From Ensifer sp. LCM 4579 (GTDB taxonomy: Bacteria > Pseudomonadota > Alphaproteobacteria > Rhizobiales > Rhizobiaceae), in assembly GCF_001854885.1 (NCBI RefSeq), contig NZ_MDDV01000003.1, positions 95,201 to 159,200 of the forward strand: a stretch of 64,000 bases of DNA. The letters are read 5' to 3'. How positions within the stretch are numbered: position 1 is the stretch's first letter; each line of letters starts with the position of its first letter. This document shows positions 58,824 through 64,000 of the stretch, piece after piece. A program made the translations under genes and the position numbers. The notes below the pieces were generated by a model. It did not search any database, had not been told where the DNA came from, and worked only from the letters and a program-made list of their open reading frames with translations.

Positions 58824-60269
58824 TCAGGCGTTCAATACGCGCCCGTAGGCATCGAGAACGCTTTCCTTCATCATCTCCGAAAGCGTCGGATGCGGGAAGA
58901 CCGTGTGCATCAGTTCTTCCTCCGTGGTCTCCAGATTCATGGCGACGACAAAGCCCTGGATGAGTTCGGTCACTTCGGCGCCGACCATGTGGGCGCCGAG
59001 GAGTTCACCCGTCTTCTTGTCGAAGATCGTCTTGACCATGCCCTGATCCTCGCCGAGCGCGATCGCCTTGCCGTTGGCGCCGAAGCCGAAGCGGCCGACG
59101 CGGATGTCACGGCCGAGTTCCTTCGCCTTGGCCTCCGTCAGGCCGACCGAGGCGACCTGCGGATCGCAATAGGTGCAGCCTGGTATCTTGCCCTTATCGA
59201 GCCCATGGACGCCCGGAACGCCGGCGATTTTTTCGACGCAGATCACCCCCTCGTGCTCGGCCTTGTGCGCCAGCATGGGCGGGCCGGCAACGTCGCCGAT
59301 CGCGTAGACGCCGGCGACATTCGTCCTGCCGTAGCCGTCGGTGACGATGCAGCCGCGATCGGTCTTGATGCCGAGTGCTTCGAGCCCGAGGTCCTCGATA
59401 TTGCCCTGGACGCCGACGGCGGAGATAAGGCGATCCGCCTTGATGGGCGTCACCTTGCCGTCCTTCGTTTCGACATGGGCGGTCACGTCATTGGCACCCT
59501 TCTCGACCTTCGTTACCTTGGCGTCGGTGAAAATCTTGAGCCCGCGCTTCTCGAGCTGCTTGCGGGCGAAGGCGGAGATTTCCGCATCCTCCACCGGCAT
59601 GATCTGCGGCAACAGCTCGATGACGGTAACGTCGATACCCATCGAACGGTAGAAGCTCGCGAACTCGATGCCGATCGCGCCCGAACCCATGACCACCATC
59701 GATTTCGGAAGTTCTTCCGGCTTCATCGCCTCGAAATAGGTCCAGATCAGCTTGCCGTCGGGCTCGATGCCCGGCAGCGCCCGCGGCCGGGCGCCGGTCG
59801 CGATGATGATGTGCTTGGCCGTATAGGTGCCCTCGCCCTTGACGCCCTTCGGAATGGGGTTCTGCGGCTGGACCGCCGGCTTTGACGGCGCGCCGACGAC
59901 GATTTCGCCGGGCTTGGTCAGCTTCGCCTCGCCCCAGATCACGTCGATCTTGTTCTTCTTCATCAGGAAGGCGACGCCGCCGGTCAGCCGCGCGGAAACT
60001 GCGCGCGAGCGGGCGACCACGTCCTTGACGTTGGCGGTGATCTTGCCTTCGAGCGTCAGTCCGTAATTCTTCGCATGATTGGCATGGTCGAGAATTTCCG
60101 CCGAGCGCAGGAGCGCCTTGGTCGGGATGCAGCCCCAGTTGAGGCAGATGCCGCCGAGATGCTCGCGCTCGACGATCGCCGTCTTCAAGCCCAGTTGCGC
60201 CGAGCGGATGGCGGTTACATAGCCGCCCGGGCCCGAACCGATAACGATGACGTCGTAATTCTCAGCCAT
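58824..60269 (-). CDS. lpdA: Dihydrolipoyl dehydrogenase (E3)
   Basis: Reoxidises dihydrolipoyl groups of pyruvate dehydrogenase using FAD and NAD+. The 481-residue protein begins YDVIVIGSGPGGYVTAIRSA (FAD fold) and has the redox disulfide C42-C47 in GGICLNWGCIPTK. The NAD fold is MVVMGSGAIGIEFASFYRSM, and the C-terminus has the His-Glu pair in TVFPHPTLSEMMKESV. It is encoded downstream of pdhB-pdhC with two small genes between, so it is the E3 dedicated to this complex (inference). Confidence 0.95.
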   Translation of the reverse strand: MAENYDVIVIGSGPGGYVTAIRSAQLGLKTAIVEREHLGGICLNWGCIPTKALLRSAEILDHANHAKNYGLTLEGKITANVKDVVARSRAVSARLTGGVAFLMKKNKIDVIWGEAKLTKPGEIVVGAPSKPAVQPQNPIPKGVKGEGTYTAKHIIIATGARPRALPGIEPDGKLIWTYFEAMKPEELPKSMVVMGSGAIGIEFASFYRSMGIDVTVIELLPQIMPVEDAEISAFARKQLEKRGLKIFTDAKVTKVEKGANDVTAHVETKDGKVTPIKADRLISAVGVQGNIEDLGLEALGIKTDRGCIVTDGYGRTNVAGVYAIGDVAGPPMLAHKAEHEGVICVEKIAGVPGVHGLDKGKIPGCTYCDPQVASVGLTEAKAKELGRDIRVGRFGFGANGKAIALGEDQGMVKTIFDKKTGELLGAHMVGAEVTELIQGFVVAMNLETTEEELMHTVFPHPTLSEMMKESVLDAYGRVLNA

Positions 60270-60287
60270 ATGTTTCCTACCTTTGTT

Positions 60288-60869
60288 TCAAGCGACCTTG
60301 CGGGTGAACAGCACCCAGTCATGTTTCCGCATGTCCTCGAAAAGCGGCACGGCTTGCGCACGCGCCACCTCCTCGAAGCCATTCATTCTGTAGAGCGCCT
60401 GCGCCTTTTCATTGTGGCTTTCGGTGATCAGGCTCACCGGCGCCGAACCGGCGCGACCGAATTCGTGATCAAGCAAAGCGCGACCGATCCCCATGCCGCG
60501 ATGGGCCTTATAGACGCCGAGGCTGTCGATGAACCAATGGCCGACCACCTGCTTCTGCAAGGCAACCAGCGGCACGAGCACCGGGTGTGTCGCCTCGACA
60601 TCGAGGACGGACTCATCCAGCCCGTAGGACACCGAGACACCGACAATCTCCTCTTCGAGCAGGGCCACGACCGCATCGCGCCAGGTGCCGAGACCGCTAT
60701 CCTGCCGCAGCCTGTTGCGGCCGTGCTCGAAGGCGGTTTCCGCCGATTTTCTCAGGACGCCGCCGTACCACAGCCAGGAGGCAAAGCCGTGCGACGCAAT
60801 GTCGATCAGGATCGCGAGCTCCGCCGCCTCGCTTTTCTCCGCCGCTCTCAGGTTCGCTCGAGCCGCCAT
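60288..60869 (-). CDS. GNAT family N-acetyltransferase
   Basis: Acetyl-CoA-dependent acetyltransferase, 193 residues, substrate unknown. The acetyl-CoA loop is VYKAHRGMGIGRALLDHEFG (RGMGIGRAL), preceded by HWFIDSLGVYK and followed by SLITESHNEKAQALYRMNGF, the typical motif B. It starts at ATG 60869, two bases after the SGNH hydrolase stop, and lies between that gene and lpdA in the pyruvate dehydrogenase cluster. Confidence 0.86.
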   Translation of the reverse strand: MAARANLRAAEKSEAAELAILIDIASHGFASWLWYGGVLRKSAETAFEHGRNRLRQDSGLGTWRDAVVALLEEEIVGVSVSYGLDESVLDVEATHPVLVPLVALQKQVVGHWFIDSLGVYKAHRGMGIGRALLDHEFGRAGSAPVSLITESHNEKAQALYRMNGFEEVARAQAVPLFEDMRKHDWVLFTRKVA

Positions 60870-60871
60870 CG

Positions 60872-61513
60872 TCAGAGCCCGAGCATCATCCGCACGACCG
60901 GCTCGAGGCCGCGCCCGAGCGCCCGGGTATTCCCGGCGTCGAGATGGACGCCGTCGAGCGGCGTCGTCCGGGCAACGGAACCCGCATCGAAGAAGCCGCA
61001 ATCGAGCTCGTCGGCAAGATCGCGATAAAGCGAGGCCAGCATTGCCGACTCCTCGACGCCGCCGGCAAACATTGCGGCGAAGTCGCTGTCGGCCGTTTCG
61101 CAAAGCGGCGGTGGCGAGACGATCAGGATTTCCGGCCCCTCTTCCGCCACCGTCGGCCAGTCGTGACGGCGAACGAGATTGACCAGCCGTTCTATGCCCT
61201 TGACGGCGCCGAAGGCGGTACCATGGATCATCGGCTTCATGTCGTTGGAGCCGAGCATGAAGATGACGAGGTCGAGCGGCGCATGACTATGGAGAACCGT
61301 CGGGAGCACACGCACGCCATTGCGATCGCAATCCGCAAGATGGTCGTCATAGGCGGTCGTTCGGCCGTTCAGCCCTTCGGCGATGACAGTCACATCGGGG
61401 CCCAGCGCCTTCTGGAGCACGCTCGGCCAGCGGTCGTCCAAGGCGTGCCGGCCCGAGGAGCTCGCGTCATAGCCCCAGGTCAGACTGTCACCATAGCAAA
61501 GGACTGTCTTCAT
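60872..61513 (-). CDS. SGNH-fold hydrolase (arylesterase-like)
   Basis: A 213-residue esterase of the SGNH/GDSL family. The nucleophile is S10 in CYGDSLTWGYD, block III is MLGSNDMKP, and the catalytic Asp-His pair is in PLDGVHLDAGN. It resembles rhizobial arylesterases and the mycobacterial acyltransferase AcT group. There is no signal peptide, so it is cytosolic. It lies 56 nt downstream of pdhC. A natural substrate cannot be named. Confidence 0.87.
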   Translation of the reverse strand: MKTVLCYGDSLTWGYDASSSGRHALDDRWPSVLQKALGPDVTVIAEGLNGRTTAYDDHLADCDRNGVRVLPTVLHSHAPLDLVIFMLGSNDMKPMIHGTAFGAVKGIERLVNLVRRHDWPTVAEEGPEILIVSPPPLCETADSDFAAMFAGGVEESAMLASLYRDLADELDCGFFDAGSVARTTPLDGVHLDAGNTRALGRGLEPVVRMMLGL

Positions 61514-61539
61514 CTGCCTACTCGCCTGTCAGTGGGGAA

Positions 61540-61561
61540 GGACCGGCTGAAGCGCCGGTCC
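61540..61561 (-). terminator. Hairpin after pdhC
   Basis: GGACCGGC (61540-61547) is complementary to GCCGGTCC (61554-61561) around TGAAGC. It lies in the 56-nt spacer past the pdhC stop on the minus strand. With no U-tract it may stabilise the pdh mRNA end or reduce read-through into the esterase gene. Confidence 0.45.
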
Positions 61562-61569
61562 GGATCGTA

Positions 61570-62901
61570 TTACACGAGCATGCCCATCGGGTTCTCGATG
61601 TAGCGCTTGAAGGCGGCGAGCAGTTCGGCGCCGAGCGCGCCATCGACGCAGCGATGGTCTGTGGAAAGCGTCACGGTCATCACGTTGGCGATGACCATCT
61701 CCTTGTTCTTGACCACGACGCGCTCCTCGCCGGCACCGACCGCCAGGATCGTCGCATGCGGCGGATTGACGACCGCGGAGAAGTCCTTGACGCCCATCAT
61801 GCCCATATTGGAAACGGCCGTGGTGCCGCCCTGATACTCTTCCGGCTTCAGCTTGCGCTCCTTGGCGCGCTTGCCGAGATCCTTCATCTCATTGGAGATG
61901 GCGGACAGGCTCTTCAGTTCCGCCTGCCGGATGATCGGGGTAATGAGGCCGCCCGGAATGGAGACGGCAACGCCGACATCGGCATGCTTGTGCTTGACCA
62001 TGTTCGCATCGGTCCAGGAGACGTTCGCGTCCGGAACGTCGCGCAACGCCAGCGCCAGCGCCTTGATCACCATGTCGTTGACCGAGAGCTTATACACCGG
62101 CTTGCCGTCCTTCTCGGGGGCAGCGGCATTGAGCTGGGCGCGCAGCGCCAGCAGCGCATCGAGCTCGCAGTCAATCGACACATAGAAATGCGGGATCGTC
62201 TGTTTCGATTCCTGCAGGCGCTTGGCAATCGTCTTGCGCATGCCGTCATGCGGCACGAGCTCGTAGGAGCCCGGTTCGAAGAGCTTGAGGACCGCGTCCT
62301 CCGACATGCCCTTGGCGAGCTGAGGCGCGGCCGCTGCTGCAGCCGGTGCGGGAGCCGCAATGGGCTTGGCGGCACCGCCCGAAACGGCGGCTTCGACATC
62401 CTTCTTGACGACGCGGCCGTAGGGGCCGGAACCGGCGAGTGCGGAAAGATCGATCCCTGCTTCCTTCGCCAAACGGCGGGCAAGCGGCGACGAGAAGACG
62501 CGCTTGCCGTCCCCTGCAGCCGGAGCCGGGGCCGCTGCCTGGGGTGCCGGTGCCGCGGCGGGCGCGGGAGCCGCAGCCGCCGGAGCCGCTTCCGCCTTGG
62601 CTGCGGATGCCGGGGCGGCGGCACCGTTGCCGCCCTTGGCGGCGGTGGCGACGTCCTCTCCCTCTTCCGCCAGCACGGCGATCAATGCATTGACCTTGAC
62701 GGCTTCGGTGCCGGCCGGCACGACGATCTTGGCGACCGTGCCCTCATCGACGGCTTCGACTTCCATCGTCGCCTTGTCTGTCTCGATCTCGGCGATCACG
62801 TCGCCGGACTTGACCTTGTCGCCTTCCTTGACCAGCCACTTGGCAAGATTGCCTTCTTCCATCGTCGGAGAAAGGGCCGGCATGGTGATGTTTATTGGCA
62901 T
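61570..62901 (-). CDS. pdhC: Pyruvate dehydrogenase E2 (dihydrolipoamide acetyltransferase)
   Basis: Core of the pyruvate dehydrogenase complex: carries acetyl groups on its lipoyl arm and passes them to CoA. The 443 residues show one lipoyl domain with the lipoylated lysine K43 ([12 protein letters not shown]), a long Ala/Pro-rich linker (about residues 88-130), and an E3-binding domain ([20 protein letters not shown]). The catalytic domain has the active site [18 protein letters not shown]. It begins 12 nt after pdhB. The lipoyl group would come from LipA encoded nearby. Confidence 0.95.
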   Translation of the reverse strand: MPINITMPALSPTMEEGNLAKWLVKEGDKVKSGDVIAEIETDKATMEVEAVDEGTVAKIVVPAGTEAVKVNALIAVLAEEGEDVATAAKGGNGAAAPASAAKAEAAPAAAAPAPAAAPAPQAAAPAPAAGDGKRVFSSPLARRLAKEAGIDLSALAGSGPYGRVVKKDVEAAVSGGAAKPIAAPAPAAAAAAPQLAKGMSEDAVLKLFEPGSYELVPHDGMRKTIAKRLQESKQTIPHFYVSIDCELDALLALRAQLNAAAPEKDGKPVYKLSVNDMVIKALALALRDVPDANVSWTDANMVKHKHADVGVAVSIPGGLITPIIRQAELKSLSAISNEMKDLGKRAKERKLKPEEYQGGTTAVSNMGMMGVKDFSAVVNPPHATILAVGAGEERVVVKNKEMVIANVMTVTLSTDHRCVDGALGAELLAAFKRYIENPMGMLV

Positions 62902-62913
62902 CGAACGACCCCC

Positions 62914-64000
62914 TTATTTGTAGCAGACGGCTTTTACCGCATCGACGATTTCGGCGACGCTCGGCAGAGCGAGTTTCTCGAGATTGGCTGCATAGGGCAT
63001 CGGCACATCCTTGCCGGCGATCGTCAGCACCGGCGCATCGAGATAATCGAAGGCCTGCTGCATGACGCGGGTGGCGATTTCCGTGCCGACGGAGGATTGC
63101 GGATAGCCCTCTTCGACCGTGACGAGGCGGCCGGTCTTCTTGACCGACTCAATGACGGTCGGAAGATCCATCGGGCGGATGGTGCGAAGGTCGATAAGCT
63201 CGACGTCGATGCCCTGCGCCTCGAGTTCCGCTGCGGCCTTCACCGCATAGGTCATGCCGATGCCGAAAGAGACGATCGTCGCGTCCTTACCGACACGGTG
63301 GATGCGGGCCTTGCCGATCGGCAGCACAAAATCGTCGAGCTTCGGCACCTCGAAAGTCTGGCCGTAGAGTATTTCGTTTTCGAGGAAGATCACCGGGTTC
63401 GGATCGCGGATGGCAGCCTTCAGGAGGCCCTTCGCGTCCGCCGCCGTGTAGGGCATTACGACCTTCAGGCCCGGAATCTGGCTGTACCAGGCGGCATAGC
63501 ACTGCGAGTGCTGCGCTGCGACGCGGGCTGCCGCGCCGTTCGGGCCACGGAAGACGATCGGGGCGCCCATCTGGCCGCCGGACATGTAGAGCGTCTTGGC
63601 GGCGGAGTTGATGATCTGGTCGATCGCCTGCATGGCGAAGTTGAAAGTCATGAATTCGACGATCGGGCGGAGCCCGGCCATCGCCGCGCCGACGCCGACG
63701 CCGGCAAAGCCATGCTCGGTGATCGGCGTGTCGACCACGCGACGCGGACCGAATTCCTGCAGCAGGCCCTGCGTGACCTTGTAGGCGCCCTGGTATTCGG
63801 CGACCTCCTCACCCATGACGAACACATCGTCATCGGCGCGCATTTCTTCCGCCATCGCATCGCGCAGCGCCTCGCGCACGGTCATGGTCACCATTTCCGT
63901 CCCGGCCGGAATTGCCGGATCGGCGGGAATTTCCGCCTTCGGTTGAGCCGCTACCGGTGCCGCAGATGCGGGGGCTTCAGCGGCGGCTGGCTTCGGTGCC
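62914..64000 (-). CDS. pdhB: Pyruvate dehydrogenase E1 beta subunit, 5' end outside the window
   Basis: Second half of the E1 decarboxylase (E1-alpha gene presumably beyond the window). The visible part includes [39 protein letters not shown] and [20 protein letters not shown], typical of E1 beta. An ATG lies at 63894, but the frame stays open to the window edge and encodes an Ala/Pro-rich linker ([13 protein letters not shown]). This is the expected continuation from an N-terminal lipoyl domain found on rhizobial E1 beta. It is therefore recorded as partial. Confidence 0.94.
   Translation of the reverse strand, partial: APKPAAAEAPASAAPVAAQPKAEIPADPAIPAGTEMVTMTVREALRDAMAEEMRADDDVFVMGEEVAEYQGAYKVTQGLLQEFGPRRVVDTPITEHGFAGVGVGAAMAGLRPIVEFMTFNFAMQAIDQIINSAAKTLYMSGGQMGAPIVFRGPNGAAARVAAQHSQCYAAWYSQIPGLKVVMPYTAADAKGLLKAAIRDPNPVIFLENEILYGQTFEVPKLDDFVLPIGKARIHRVGKDATIVSFGIGMTYAVKAAAELEAQGIDVELIDLRTIRPMDLPTVIESVKKTGRLVTVEEGYPQSSVGTEIATRVMQQAFDYLDAPVLTIAGKDVPMPYAANLEKLALPSVAEIVDAVKAVCYK

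Overview
The window is chromosomal housekeeping DNA from an alphaproteobacterium of the Rhizobiaceae, most likely the Sinorhizobium/Ensifer group. Support comes from the fused ispDF gene, a pyruvate dehydrogenase E1-beta with an Ala/Pro linker upstream of its core, the alphaproteobacterial order dusB-ntrB-ntrC-ntrY-ntrX-trkA, the rhizobial aapJQMP operon, a phasin gene and EipB. The genus is inferred from gene order and protein resemblance; no search was run. I see no phage, insertion sequence, CRISPR array, tRNA or rRNA gene, and no obvious pseudogene.

Layout. (1) 125-1414: gltA, ending at a hairpin that touches the stop codon of the convergent lpxB. (2) 15069 down to 1483, all on the minus strand: rpsB, tsf, pyrH, frr, uppS, cdsA, rseP, bamA, lpxD, fabZ, lpxA, lpxI, lpxB. 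This is the classical cluster linking translation, UMP kinase, lipid carrier and phospholipid synthesis, outer-membrane assembly and lipid A synthesis. (3) 15283-19103: eipB (minus), then a plus-strand run of a RidA-like protein, a glycerophosphodiester phosphodiesterase, a GNAT-like protein and a HIT protein. (4) 20184-19106: azlC-azlD. (5) 25303-20307, minus strand: cysE, a DUF3126 protein, a phasin, clpS and clpA. (6) 26200-25415 an alpha/beta hydrolase; 26356-27794 a CHCC zinc-finger protein and an FAD monooxygenase. (7) metC (minus), divergent from the amino-acid ABC transporter operon aapJQMP (29457-33719). (8) 38903-33959: a sulfite-reduction cluster cysG, DUF2849, cysI, DUF934 and fpr. 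(9) A nucleoside-deaminase-like gene and mazG (plus), convergent with hflX-hfq, dat and trkA. (10) ntrY-ntrX and dusB-ntrB-ntrC, two nitrogen-responsive two-component systems. (11) ispDF-cinA (plus), a COQ10/RatA-like gene (minus), a sorA-sorB-like sulfite dehydrogenase pair (plus) and a methyltransferase (minus). (12) 64000-57398, minus strand: pdhB (cut by the window edge), pdhC, an SGNH hydrolase, a GNAT protein, lpdA, a GlsB/YmgE membrane protein and lipA, that is, most of pyruvate dehydrogenase plus the enzyme that makes its lipoyl cofactor.

How it fits together. Sulfur metabolism recurs: CysE and MetC in cysteine/methionine synthesis, the siroheme synthase plus sulfite reductase cluster for assimilation, a SorAB-like pair for oxidising sulfite, and LipA for sulfur insertion. 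Nitrogen control is carried by NtrBC and NtrYX, and amino-acid uptake by Aap. No striking novel system is evident. The most useful non-coding signals are a phasin promoter whose -35/-10 spacer is occupied by a TGTGCA-A-TGCACA palindrome (a candidate PhaR operator), terminator-like hairpins inside the rpsB-tsf and aapJ-aapQ operons, a perfect 16-bp palindrome after clpA, and a 28-nt repeat present twice in convergent spacers. NtrX lacks the GAFTGA loop although neighbouring NtrC has it. The largest gaps between genes (8250-8684, 29119-29456, 38904-39211) are described as features.
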